Source of the DNA: Neurospora tetraspora
Lineage: Eukaryota; Ascomycota; Sordariomycetes; Sordariales; Sordariaceae
Reading direction: 5' to 3'
NCBI RefSeq assembly: GCF_033439725.1
Contig: NW_026944383.1
Location: 7,068,001 to 7,132,000, forward strand
DNA: 64,000 nucleotides
Part shown: one piece after another, positions 23,066 to 34,873 of the stretch
How the letters are laid out: every line of letters begins with the position of its first letter
Position numbering within the stretch: the first letter of the stretch is position 1
Made by a program: the position numbers and the translations under genes
Notes under the pieces: generated by a model
The model's database searches: none
What the model was told of the DNA's origin: nothing
The model's input: only the letters and a program-made list of their open reading frames with translations

Positions 23066-23869
23066 TTAAATACTGAGTTTCCTCTCTAGAACGCTCCTCC
23101 AGTCATCCTCCTCCATTACTTTCTGTAAGCCCGTCACCGTCTCCTCCTCCTCGTCCCCTTTCTCGTGCCAAAACCGAACCAATTCACCAACTTTATGGAT
23201 CAAATTGTCGTAAGTTTTCATGGACTCATTGTCATCGACTTCAGCCCCCGTACTACCATGGTGATAACCCTTAAAATCCACTCTCTCGTTCTCCTCAGAC
23301 AGCCACTTCAACAAATGCTTGATGTCCCCCTCGTCGGATTTGAAGCGCGCTACAGACTTGGGCCGGTCGCTCCCCAAAAAGTTTGTGCAGCGCTTGATTT
23401 TGGTGAGGAGCAGGAACCGAGGAGAAAGAATGGGAATACCGTGCACAGTCATAACTTGACTAACATGCCGAGGTAAACCGAGGGAGCCGGCGCGGAGCGT
23501 TTCAACAGGGACCCGGACCGGGCTCGTCTCTTCTTCCGTTTGTGCTGTGAAGATAAGCTTTGGGATCATGCCGCTCCCTACTAAGCAGAATCTTTCGTCC
23601 GATTCGACCAGCAGCTGCCGGATTTGATGGATTGGCTCCTGGGCTTTGGGCGGCTTGGAAGGGCCGGGAGAGAATGCGAAGTCCTCGATGATCAAATCGA
23701 TATCGAGGGTTGAGCGTGAAGTGCCAAGCAAGTTGAATGCAAAGCCGCCAATAAAGGCATGTGGTATGTTGTGGCGCGAGAGAATACCGGTAAGTATGGT
23801 TGCTGCTTGGAGACGGGCGGAAAACGAAGGGGCGCCGGGCCCGTGTGACTGAGGCTCTTGCGGATGCAT
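23066..23869 (-). CDS. nucleotidyltransferase-fold protein, MNT/AbiEii-like
   Basis: Single-exon protein of 267 residues with the signature of the DNA polymerase-beta-type nucleotidyltransferase fold in its MNT/AbiEii branch. A helix is followed by HAFIGGFAFNLLGTSRST (about residues 37-54) and then LDIDLII, supplying the GG pair (41-42) and the metal-binding Asp pair (D56, D58). The later LSPRFLLLTKIKRC stretch also fits the family, where a Lys-containing helix follows the core. Such proteins transfer nucleotides or a nucleotide-derived group to a substrate; the substrate here is unknown. In bacteria relatives occur in phage-defence and toxin-antitoxin pairs; in fungi they occur as stand-alone genes of unknown role. 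No partner gene is adjacent. Fold assignment is fairly firm, function open. Confidence 0.75.
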   Translation of the reverse strand: MHPQEPQSHGPGAPSFSARLQAATILTGILSRHNIPHAFIGGFAFNLLGTSRSTLDIDLIIEDFAFSPGPSKPPKAQEPIHQIRQLLVESDERFCLVGSGMIPKLIFTAQTEEETSPVRVPVETLRAGSLGLPRHVSQVMTVHGIPILSPRFLLLTKIKRCTNFLGSDRPKSVARFKSDEGDIKHLLKWLSEENERVDFKGYHHGSTGAEVDDNESMKTYDNLIHKVGELVRFWHEKGDEEEETVTGLQKVMEEDDWRSVLERKLSI

Positions 23870-24315
23870 TTTGAGCCGAGTGTAGGTGCTGTCCTTTTGA
23901 GATAGTGTGTTGACTCTGTCATATGGTTAGTACTTGCATGAGAAGAACTAAGGTATGAGGAAATATTTTTGCGTTTTGTGTGCGTGTTTGGGTGGAGTTT
24001 CAGGATTGAACGACTGTATCGTGGTTCACGCGCACCTACCTATTGAGCAAGGTTGTTAAGGTTGTTTGACAAAAACGTGGTCCAGAACTGACACGTCTTG
24101 ATGAAAAGGTATTGTTGGTAGGTAGGCTCGTAAGTAAGCAAGATGGTGTGTTGTTGAATGTTGTAAGTTTCTGAAAATGATCCCCAAAAAATCACAGGGT
24201 CACTTTTGTCTGATCTTGGAGCCAAGAAAAAACTGTGAATCAAGCCCTTGTGCATGAGACGCACTTGTACAGGACTGGTCAGGATAAAGCAGGCGTCGGA
24301 GCTCCTTCAGTCAAG

Positions 24316-24452
24316 AAACTCGCGAAATTGAGATTCGGGAAGGCAGGGTTAAAGGTGTTGGTCAACTACCTACATACATGCCACATACATGCTTTTTTAC
24401 ACCTTTAACACTGCGTCGTGCTTGCCTTCCTGAATCTCAATTTCGCGAGTTT
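24316..24452. repeat. inverted repeat (foldback) with about 31-bp outer stem
   Basis: The left arm (24316-24359) starts AAACTCGCGAAATTGAGATT and continues into an AAGGCAG stretch. The right arm (24399-24452) is its reverse complement with one mismatch over the outer 30 or so bases. After an unequal gap a second paired block, GTTAAAGGTGT, continues the stem. The loop is about 39 nt. It may be a small foldback or MITE-like element, or a transcribed hairpin. Confidence 0.8.
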
Positions 24453-24818
24453 ATACGGTAAAGGGCGAGTTGCATTTTGCATGGGATAGACAGGGAACTC
24501 AACTTTGACTTGCCGTTACTGTAAGAAGACGATGAGAGTACCTATGGCAGTAGATATCCATGATGGCCATATGCTACCCATGATGGCTTGCTTGACAAGC
24601 GAGCGGTGCCGAACACCTCAGTCAAATACATCACACCTTCGGAATACTCTTGCAAGCATTTGCGTATCTTTCTTACACCATTTGAGCGAAATTGAACATA
24701 GTTCTTGGATTAAAGCATCCCGGATAGACTCTGACCGACGTGCTTCCAACTTGTTGCAAAGCATATCACGGTTTGTCAATGGCATCTCCTAACCAAAGAG
24801 AGCGATATGGGACTGGTC

Positions 24819-24850
24819 ATGTTCGGTTTATTCTTACGACCACTCGACAA
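24819..24850 (-). repeat. solo copy of the MITE terminal motif
   Basis: Shares GTTCGGTTTATTCTTACGAC with the right end of the inverted-repeat element at 62655-62690. No inverted partner was found nearby, so it may be a broken or solo end. Confidence 0.55.
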
Positions 24851-25542
24851 GTTATACATGGCTAGGAAAGAGCGGACTCGCCACAATCCACCGGTTTGTC
24901 GCTTCTCGTGTGATAGTTTCCACAAGGTCGTTCCCCGACCGGTTTTGAGGTTCCAAATTCCACATCCTGTTCATCAACTACAACAATTCTGAACCATATG
25001 TTACCTGGTGTCGAGGGTTGCAGTTCAGGTGTAAGTGATAAACTGATAACGCAGACCGAATATGGAAAGGTTCGGTCAAATGATGGATATTTTGGGGTAC
25101 GCTAGGCAACATTGGGTTTAGACTGCCGAGGCCCAATGTCAAGCACAGCATCTCCCTGCCTGCCTGGGCGCACTCCAACACATGAGCTCCAACAGCAACT
25201 GCTTTCCGTCCCGTCTGCTTCATTCCTTCCCTTTTACTTCAAACGCCAGACCTAATGAGGGGCGCTCCAGAAGTTCCGTCTGGACTTGGCTACTTCAGTT
25301 GATGCCCACTTCCTCTAATAAGCTGCCTTCTCAGGTCTTACTTGGAACCGAGCCAGAGGCGGTCCCTCGCAACATCTCAGCAGCATCATCTTCTTTGGCG
25401 CCGCAGCATCGGTTTTGACGCTTAACTGCACAATACTTGTCCTTTATTCTCCTGCATACCTCCAGCGGTTAACTCCAATACCTTGATTTTGTAGTCGCCA
25501 TACTTACCCCTTCCGCGGTTCTTGCGCTGAGCAGATTCCGAC

Positions 25543-28207
25543 ATGGCTCCTGGCAGCCTCGCTGGCCACGACGAGGGGGGCGTGTCACCGGGAAGAAAAC
25601 TCGGAAAAATTATGGGGAAGCTCGGGTCAAGGAACCCCGAAAAGCAGACGGCCATTTGCGAACTGTCGCGGCCCCTGACACTGATCGACCTTCCGCATGA
25701 TATCCTGGAGCTGATCCTGAAAGAGGTGCGGAACACTCCCCCATAAACTCTCGGTTCCTTGCATTTACTGATCCAGACCTTTCAATCAACAGATCACAGA
25801 TAACAGTGACTTGACTGCGCTTGCACGTACACACTCGGTCCTGTACGACCTCGTAATAGCTGCTATATACTCGAGTTTTGACATCGCCTGGCCAGATAGC
25901 AATAATTCTTGGTCCCCTAACACTCCAACTGTCGACGCTCTAACATCTGGTCTATCGACTCTTTGCCGGAATACGCACTTTTCTTTTGCCGCAATCACGA
26001 CAGGCAAGCCTGGGAGGCCCGCGAGATTCGGCGGCAACAACTATACAGAATACGTTAAAAAGTTCTCGATCGAAAATGGACCCAGAGAATGGCTTGAGAA
26101 CTACCTGGTCACCAAGGTGGGCGGCAAAATGCTTAACACTCTGGTAGCATCGGCAGTCGCGAAGATGACCAACCTGGAGTCATTCACTTGGGACATGCCG
26201 ACCGGAGTCCTGTCTGACACTTTTATGGCTTTGGCTTCTCTTAGTCGCTGGCCAAACCCTGAGCCCAGCAAACTCAAAAGTGTTTGGATCAGGTGGCATG
26301 ACACTTCAGGACTATCCGACCACCCATCGACTTCGAACCATACTCCATTTCCGCTTCTAACAGTTCAGGCGGGAAGTGTAATGACACCTATCGGCTGTAG
26401 GTCACCTAATCATGCCACGTACAACGGATCAAAATCTCCGATAGGATACTCGCAATGCAGCTACGAGTATCCAACGTTCAGTATCCTACCGCCCCTCAAA
26501 AGCTTGACGGTGTTGAACATCGAAGAACCAGCCTACTTGGATGAGATGGCGACCTTGATCGAACGATCCAAAGACAGTCTGGAGGAGCTCAGAGTAGGAC
26601 TTTCATTGAGGGCATACAGGAGGGATTTCTTCATGGCATGGGATGGATCGACACTCAAGCAGGTGGATCATAATGCAAGATGGCCAGGCGAGTGCACCAT
26701 TGGCGAGAGACGATTAGGAGGTGTGCTGGGCGTCCTGGTCGGAAAGATCTACGATATACGGAGGAGATCGCCCGAGACGAAGAAGCACGACACTAGCATG
26801 GCTGGATCAGGGACGCAAGTTTCGAACTCGACGACAGATCCTTCTGCTCAACGAGCATCTGTTCTTCAGTCTCCGAACCAGCAGTATTCTACAGAGGCAT
26901 TGCGATCAGCATCTGAGAACGCAAGATCAACAAAACCAGACCAGGGTGTTGCAGGACTGCGTGACGGAAAATTAAAGCTACGCGTCCTTGAGCTTGAGCG
27001 AATGGCCTTGTCAATGCACGTACTGAGGTACGCATTTGACTGGTCAGTCCTGACAAGCCTGACTATCCTGTGTTGTTTACATCAAGAGACGGTATGGGTG
27101 TTATTGCGAAGGCAGTTCCGACCTGAACCTGTCAATCCCGATGTCGAAACATCCTCAGGTACACCAAGCGCCTCCCCGTCCACTCTACGATACAAGCTGT
27201 CACTGAAGAAAATTCATACCGATCTTACCACCCCTGCTCTCATAGAGTTCATCAAGGAGACTCTGGCTCCGGACTCGTTGGAAACTCTTTACCTACAGGA
27301 TACCAGGTTGAACGGTCCCGCTCCCCCGGTAAAGCTTCACAAGATCTTCCAGGCGATCGAAGTACACAGTTCCAGCTTGCGCGCCTTACTCCTCGACAGC
27401 TCCGGCCCAACTCCCCGTACTAATTGTTCTCGATGGCGCTACTGGTCACTTACGACAAATACGCTCCGCTACATTACAAGCGGAAGAATGGTCAACCTGA
27501 AGCAACTTTCTGTCTCACTCTATTACTCTGCTTGGGTACGTTCAGCTCTGTTCTTGGAACCATGATTTTGTTATTTCCATACTAACACGCTGTCACAGCA
27601 CCCTTTCCTCCAAAGTCTTCCCAACATGCCTCAGCTCCACGCAATCGACATTCCACACGTCGCCGAATACTTCTATCCCACCCTACACCCGAACGAGCTA
27701 GCCCTATATATTGCCGACATCCTTACTCTGCGACCTGAGGTTCGTCTGAAGTACGCCGGCATATCTCATACCTGCTTCGAGTTCTGGGAGCATCGCAGGG
27801 TGATTACCGATCGGAAGTGGAGCGTGTCGGAAGTTGATACCTCGGCTGCATTTCTGGAAAGCTGGGGCAATGACGTGGGCAGCGGGGAGGTCGATGACGA
27901 TGACGGCGATGACGGCGATGATGACGACAGCGAGAGCTCATCATCAGAAGAGGAAGATGACGAGGATGAAGACGAAGAAGGCGTAATTACTGATGATAAC
28001 GAGCTGGAGGAATTTCACATGGACGAAGATGATGATCACTTGGTGCATGGTGCGTCGAGCGATTCAGAGGATAGTGATGAAGATAGTACCCGGGAAGAAG
28101 ATGACGGTTTCTACGACCCTGAGGGACGGGTCTTGATCCGTGTTAGGGAGATACCCTTTGAGGAGGACAAAGTTGAGATCTTTCGGGCGAGGCATATGAA
28201 GCTTTAG
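25543..28207 (+). CDS. F-box-like protein with acidic C-terminal tail
   Basis: Predicted F-box protein, probably a substrate adaptor of an SCF ubiquitin ligase. Three exons (25543-25725, 25793-27535, 27599-28207) give 844 residues. Introns of 67 and 63 nt have donors GTGCGG and GTACGT and join in frame. The F-box-type motif LIDLPHDILELILKE lies at about residues 47-61 and continues across the first intron into a helix (ITDNSDLTALARTHSVLYDL). The long middle has scattered leucine-rich, LRR-like segments (for example SLTILCCLHQETVW and LETLYLQDTRLNG) as in fungal F-box/LRR proteins. About residues 741-805 form a very acidic Asp/Glu/Ser tract. The target is unknown. The F-box is seen by motif only and is moderately degenerate. 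Confidence 0.8.
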
Positions 28208-29094
28208 AATGGAAGAAGATCTTGGGTGTGTAGATTGCCATAGAGGGATGCATTTGAGCTTTGAGCAATCTGGAGGTAGATACCCAGCGAGGATGGTCGC
28301 AGATTAGGCCAGATGCAAAGTCAACTATAGTGGATTAGTCCTTAGGTGATTCTCAAAGTAGTTCTATGGCCCATCTTCAACCTTGTCGCAATCACAACGG
28401 AGAGTGCAGTAGTTATTATAGTGATATAAACTCGTGGAGCCGCTCGTAATAACTGACAGCGTTTCGAGATGACTGTTCCACAGAACCTATGTCCTTGTTT
28501 TGCTTAACATGCTTGATCGTTCGAGCATCATAACCCTTATTAGAGGTACATAACTCAAACGGTCAATTTGACAATGACCATCTAGTGGCCAGACTTCTGT
28601 CCTTCCTAAATAGTAGCCAAAGGTGAGTGGGAAAAATAGAAGTGGCACTGAATCCTGGAACATACCTTTCATCATTATTCCTGGATCACTCAATTCATGA
28701 AACAAACGAGTACGACACTGCTCTGTCCCTCTTTGCTAAGTTGAAGGTCAATCCTCTCACTACGACAGATGTCTCCTCCTTACCGTGATTCCTATGTACC
28801 CATCCATCGCTACTTGCTTCGGCTTTCCTTCCTTCCATTCTTCTACCCACCACCTCACCTTCCAACCGGTCACAACGCCATGATCGAACCGAACAGAACA
28901 AAGGTACCGTACTTTGACAATCCGACGACTCCACTAATCCAATCTAGAACAGCAAAGTATCCATATCTTAATCATTCCCTTGATACTCTCACGCCTTATC
29001 ATCGCATTTGAATCAAACCCCCAATTCTCCCAAAATAAGTGATTGCACAAGGTCATGATATAAGTGCGGTCTAAAAGTCCGACATTCAACAAAA
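28208..29094. other. intergenic interval upstream of the tRNA gene
   Basis: Short frames on both strands, no domain recognised. Holds the 3' region of the F-box gene. Confidence 0.45.
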
Positions 29095-29193
29095 GCCCGA
29101 TTAGCTCAGCTGGTTAGAGCGTCGTACTAATATCTTGTCTTCCGAGATATCAAGTCCATGCGAAGGTCAACAGTTCAATCCTGTTATTGGGCA
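29095..29193 (+). tRNA. tRNA-Ile(AAT) with a 25-nt intron
   Basis: A full cloverleaf can be drawn. The acceptor stem GCCCGAT pairs with ATTGGGC (one G-U pair) with discriminator A. The D arm is GCTC...GAGC. The anticodon stem TCGTA pairs with TGCGA, and the anticodon AAT lies at 29129-29131. The T arm AACAG/CTGTT encloses the loop TTCAATC. A 25-nt intron (29133-29157) lies one base after the anticodon, the canonical place, and contains GATAT, which can pair with the anticodon region as in nuclear pre-tRNAs. The mature length is 74 nt before CCA addition. The T-run just downstream (29194-29212) is a pol III terminator. Confidence 0.95.
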
Positions 29194-29212
29194 TTTCTTT
29201 TTTTCGGTTTTT
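29194..29212 (+). terminator. RNA polymerase III terminator
   Basis: T-rich run with a stretch of seven or more T directly after the tRNA gene, the usual pol III stop signal. Confidence 0.75.
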
Positions 29213-29525
29213 TTTGTGGATGTTTTTATTGGGTGTCTGTGTGTATTATGGGGGGTGGACAGGGATGGCGGCACTTCCGCACTTGGGGCAATAATTGCCA
29301 CTGCATGTAGTGATTGTTTTGCGTGTAGATTTTGAACTTAAGAAACGTGAATGAGCTTTTTTCTATTAACCAACCGACATCATAAGGCAAATAAATGGTG
29401 GATAGCCCAGAAGGATGCAGAGGTTCTCTTTTTTTTTAACCTCCCGTCTGTTCAAGAGGGGTGAGAGAATCAAAGTCCCCTTCCGGCTTGGCTGTCCGTG
29501 GTGTACAGGGAAGTACCTAGATTAG

Positions 29526-29555
29526 TAGTACGTACGTACGTACGTACGTACGTAG
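29526..29555 (+). repeat. (GTAC)n palindromic tetranucleotide repeat
   Basis: About seven tandem GTAC units. Each unit is its own reverse complement, so either strand can fold into a hairpin. Confidence 0.85.
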
Positions 29556-32500
29556 GCTGCCCCTTACTTCCTTCCTCCTTGACTTTCGACGACGAGTAGG
29601 AGGATAAGGAGCAAATGGAAGAGAGCTTTTCGGCGTGGACGTTCTGCTCAGGAATACTTCTCTCGAGGTAGGTAAGGTACCTCTAGGTAAGGAGACACGT
29701 AAGATGGACCTTGAGCAGCAAGCAATGCCATGTGGGAAAGACTAAACCATCACCATACCAACCGGAACCCCAGCTAGCGGCAGCCGCTTTCTATCCCGCT
29801 GCTTCTAAGAGACCAAGAAATACAATGGAGATCAAGTTGCAGATCATTGTTGGCTAGCGGGGCCAGTATTCACGGCAACCATTCAGCACCAGATGCCCAA
29901 ATTCCCCCCCACGGTTCTTGAACCCTTCGAGATCATTGAGCCCTTGGGTGGACCCTTGGACCCTTGAACACTTGGACCCTTGGTTACTTGCGAGTGACAG
30001 CGTGCCTAATCGGGAGTACATCTATCCTTCGACCTGTTCGAGCAGAAAACAGGGCAGAAGAAGATCCATGCCGTTGACTTCCACTGGGTGGCTAGAAAAG
30101 GCCCGTGCCGGAACGGTAAAGCTTCCTACTCGCTCCCCTAGTCCCTAGTATGCTCCTCCCGTCGCTGAATCAGAGCGGAACTAGATGCGCTCGTTAGTCT
30201 TAGTCGATTAGTCCCATACATCGTTTGTTCACCGTATGCACGTCACTCATGTACTCGATGTACTTGATGTACTCGCTGTCTTTCCGGTCCAGTCGCCCCC
30301 GCCGGCGGCCTGATTTCCCACGCTTGCTGAAAGTGTTTGCGACGGGATCTCATCTCATCGGGAGATACTGCAGCTCGACACATCATATGCAGAAGACAAG
30401 TGTCATAGTGACAGCTTGGAAGGAACGGAGGAAGCAAGGAAGGGGAGACGGGAGAGAGGGCCCGGGGAGATCCTCCTTCTTGGCAAAAATGATGGGATTC
30501 ATGTAGGTCTTCCGTGCTTGTGATGAGTATGTAGGTGATATGTAGGTGTGTTTTGCGGTAGTTGACATGATGGATGGGGATGGATGTGTCTGCATAGGAC
30601 CTTTGTTCCTTGATTCTCGGCAGGGAACGCAGCCAAGGCACTAGGATTTGAAGCGATAAGGGTCTATCCGGTGGCTTGATGGGGTTCATTGTCTGCAGGT
30701 CGACTGGCAGAGACAGTGAGGACGCCATTCACGGATGCCTTAAAACCGTAAAGGTTGAGCATTGATGGATGGCTAGCTTGCTCTCAGCTAGTTTCCACTC
30801 AAGCTTCAAGTCCACGATGCTTCACCTTTGAGTCCTGCGGCTTGTGACTACAGGCCTCTGAACTCCGAAGATGCACTTACAAGAGAGACGCTGATTAACA
30901 TGTCAAGAGAGTAGTGTCCCTGAGGTTGGGGCATGTCCTAGACTGAAGCACCTAGGAGTGGATCCGAGTCAATGTAAGCTTACCTCTATCTCTATGAGGC
31001 CTGGCTGACTTAGAGGCGCCCAATAGTTCAACTGCCATGCGTGATACAGTTGTATTTGGTATGCTCGTCGCCATGACTACTTGTCTTGGTCAATATACCC
31101 GAGAGTTTGTAGTAAGGTAATAAGCTAAACTGGAAGTCCCCTAGTAAGAGTCCCCGTGAAAGTGATGTTTCGGAACGGACAAGGATGTCGAAGCAGAGTA
31201 GGTAGTAAGCAGGCGCCGGATCTCAGAACGATTACTCCGCGATTACAAGCTGCAGGGAAAGGATGTTACCATAGCTCTATATGATTCGTTAACGTACTGA
31301 CTTTTGTGATTCACGCAATGAATGGCGACGTTGGATTCTGCAGAGTCCGATGTTGCAATGCAATAGAGTCCGATTCCCCCAGTGAGGGCACTGACCTCGG
31401 TGAGATGGGTACGGAGAAATTGCTGAACGGTGAATGTTATTGTTGCACGGATCGCAGATCGTGTCAGCCATTGCAACAGGACTTAAAGTCCTGACCCATT
31501 AGGAACTAGTTTATTGGAACCGTACAGCGATGATCTTGTGTCCCGTCTCAGGTCAGATCCTATCCTTTGACTCGCGGTCTTTTTGTAAATAAGGGTCCTA
31601 AATCACAGTGCGGCCTTGCTATGGGAGTTTAGGGTCGATATCGGCATGTGCGAGCCTTTTGTCCCGTAGGAACCGTCCTCCCGCTGTCTGGGCGTGGGTG
31701 ATGCTTGGCCACCGAAAAAGCCATGTCTCTCGACACTCAGCCCTCGGATATCTTCTACCCACTTGAAGCGGGCAGCGGACGCCCGGTATGTTCTACCCGC
31801 GCTTTGAGAGAGGAGTTATCGAAAACGGGATGCCGTGGCCTCTCGATAAGGCTGTCGAATCGGGGAGTGCTTGCAACGCTGTGATATCTTATGCATGGTA
31901 GTGTAGGGTTCCAGTGTCGATGCACGAGGAGTTCGACCAGCTAATGCAATCCGCCGTTGCAACATCTTGTTTTTCCAGAAGCAATGATTGTTGCAGCCTT
32001 GCTTGTTGGGTTGGATTTGATCGCACATAGACCGGGCGGATGTCAGATTCCTGCGGCATCGTTCCCATTCCATACTCAATCTGGTTGTCAGATGGTGTAA
32101 GAAGGAAGGGGGTGCAAGATCAAAAGTACGGCGTGGGGAAGGGTGTACAGATAAAAACGCCAAAAATGCAATGCTAACCGGAAGTAGACTAGTGCAAAGC
32201 TCATTCGTTAGCGGCGAGCGGGAATGGATCCTTTATGCTTAACATCTTCCGCTGTTCAACGACCGACGACCCGTCGACCATGGCCGCCACTGAGCGAATG
32301 TTGTGACGCGGTTGAGGACCCTAAAAAGACCCTAGTATGGATATGTTGAAGCTCCATGTTCTTCATGTGCGACTCTCCCCATGTCGCCATATCCCGAATA
32401 CCTTTTTGCTAGTCAGACCTTCCATTTTCCAGTTCCACTGCGGTTGTTGATTTCCAAGTTAGGACACTTTCGTCAAGTGATCACGACACATACCGTTCTT

Positions 32501-34847
32501 TGACTCATCGAAATGAGTGCTTATGGGTTGATTTGAGTAGAGGGCAAGTCCTAAGGCTCAGGTAAAGACAATAATATCGGAGGAGGCCCCGCGGAGGAGG
32601 CCCCGAGCAAATCCCCAGACTGTTTGTGATCTTCCGTAAGCGACGAACTGGAAGGACCCTTGGATTCTACCGTTTCCCCGCTTCCTCTTCCTGTCTAGGG
32701 AATGACGGCATTCGCAGTCGGCTTTCTGAATCCGCATGTTCCGGATTCTGACGGGAGGGGACGACGTGGGCGGCGCGGGATGAAGGGAGCACGTTTTCGC
32801 ATGCTGTTATATCCGGCATCACTCCGGCCCAAATGCTGCAGCCCTGGCACGGAAGACATCCCCATCTGTATGTATGCCGTCAACTCACTCCCGCACAGAT
32901 AATGGTTGAAAAACCAGGCCGAGCCGGAGACGAATCGTTCCTCAAGGGAGCCAAACAGTGAGGGCTTAGTCATATCGAGCCCACGAAACGAGATTTGTGT
33001 ACCGTTCATGTCGGTCATCGGAGATATCGTTTAGTGATCCAGTCAGACGAGAGTACCATCTTCAATTGACTGCACACACGGACATAACCGCTACCCTTTC
33101 AGAGGGGGTCTGTCCGGAGCATGTTCCGTTGTCGTTGGCTGACGAACGGCGGGACGTTCAACGTACAATGTACTGGGCGTAACGAGAGGCTCCATTGCGA
33201 CATTTGTACATCGATCCACATCAAGGGTCATCATTCTGCGGTACTCTGATCCTTTCCCTGTATTCACAGTCAGCCTTTCTGCAAGGAACTCTTGTGGCTC
33301 TTGTCAGATGTCGCGACATACCTGCTCGAGAGACTGGCCGGTATCACTGGCAAGCGTGGGGGTATGGGGAAGACTGGTCACTGCGGCCGCCGTCAGTTGG
33401 CGTCGCCGGGTCGTTACGGGCTATGTTGTCCTCGCTTCGTGAATTGCGGTATCAATAAAGCTGTTGGAGGGAGCATCGATGATAACGACGACATTGATGA
33501 AGTTGACGGATGCAAAACCTCTTCGAGTCTACAGTATACTTGTAGTAGATGTTGGTGGGAATTTCCTCTGCGCCGTCATTGTGGGGTAGTCAACTGGAAT
33601 CCGGATGCGGGGTTAAGCTTTGGTGCGATTGAGCTAAAATTTACTGTATGGAGTAAGCCGTAGTGGACCCCACGGGGTCCGGTCCGGGGGGTGACTGCAC
33701 CGGCCTCCGGACGTCCATCCCTCGGTCCAAAAACCCTCCCGTCGTTTGATCTGACATTTGATTGATAAGATGCAAAAGATTTGGGGGTCACTTACCCCGT
33801 CATTATCGGATAATTGAATGTCAAACATTCAGTAAAAAGGGCTGCGCTGCCGTGGGATCTTTCGTCTGCGGACCGTTGCAGCGGGAAAGGAGAATCGGAT
33901 GGCGTTTTTAGTGGTTCCAACTAGTGGCCCAGGGTTAGGGGCCATGCGCTGGGCTTGCTACCTTACAGGCCTGCCCCTGTCCCCTGAGCCCTGAATGTTG
34001 GGGCCTGGGGAGTTTCTATTTCCAGGGCGGCTGTGTTTTCAACTCCGTCTCTCTTCTTTTTCTCACGACATCATCACTCCACATTAGACAAACTTCATCA
34101 AAGACATGATCAGTTAACGGCCCTAAACTTCAGGTCTTCAGGCTGAGCATTGAGTTTTTTTTCTTCATTTAACTTCCACTTTTCAGTCAACCGAATTCTC
34201 TCCATGCTCATTCGCGACCGCGAACCGCTCCAACTCAAAAAAGACCTTCAGCCAAGGCGGACTGGAAGAACCGTTTGAAGCAATCCCGCATAGGGCCTGA
34301 AATCTGAAAGCGCCTTCACCTTGCTTTTTTTCTCAGCAATGAAAATGAATGACAAGCAGCATTTAGACTTCTTCATGCTCCGGCCTCCTTCGGGGTTCCG
34401 GGGACAACACATTGCTGTGCCGCATCATTCATTTTCTGAGATCGCCGTTTAACCTCACTCAGCAGCCCGAGTCACATACTAATGGAAGTCAACGCTTAAC
34501 ACACCCCAAGCCCAACCGGACCGGGCGAGGCAAGGCGATGCGGATCACATAGACCACACCCCGATCAGACGATGGCCAGACCTGCGCTAATCACAAACCA
34601 AGAAATAAATCATGCTGGTCTCCCGCCCGCCCACCCGCCGTGTCCCGCTGCCTGTGATGTGCGTGTGTGCACTGCTGCCGCCGGCCGCTATGTGAGCCGC
34701 TATGTGAGCGGGCCGAAGGTCTTGCCTTGACGCTTGATGTGGTGGCTTGCTTTCGACTAGTGTCTTAGTAGTTTAGGTTGTCTACTAGCTTTAGCGGCTG
34801 ATGATGCGTGCTGAAGCCCTGAGGTGTGTGTACATGCTGAATGCGTG

Positions 34848-34873
34848 GTGTGTGTGGTGTGTGTGTGTGTGTA
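34848..34873 (+). repeat. (TG)n microsatellite
   Basis: TGTG-rich tract with an almost perfect run of TG units at its right half. It lies in non-coding DNA. Confidence 0.75.

Larger units (their letters stand above)
23870..25542. other. intergenic interval with foldback repeat
   Basis: Between a minus-strand and a plus-strand gene, so it holds both promoters. It contains an inverted repeat at 24316-24452 and a short repeat (24819-24850) that matches the ends of the MITE-like element near 62.4-62.7 kb. A 95-codon frame at 24505-24792 shows no recognisable domain. Confidence 0.5.
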
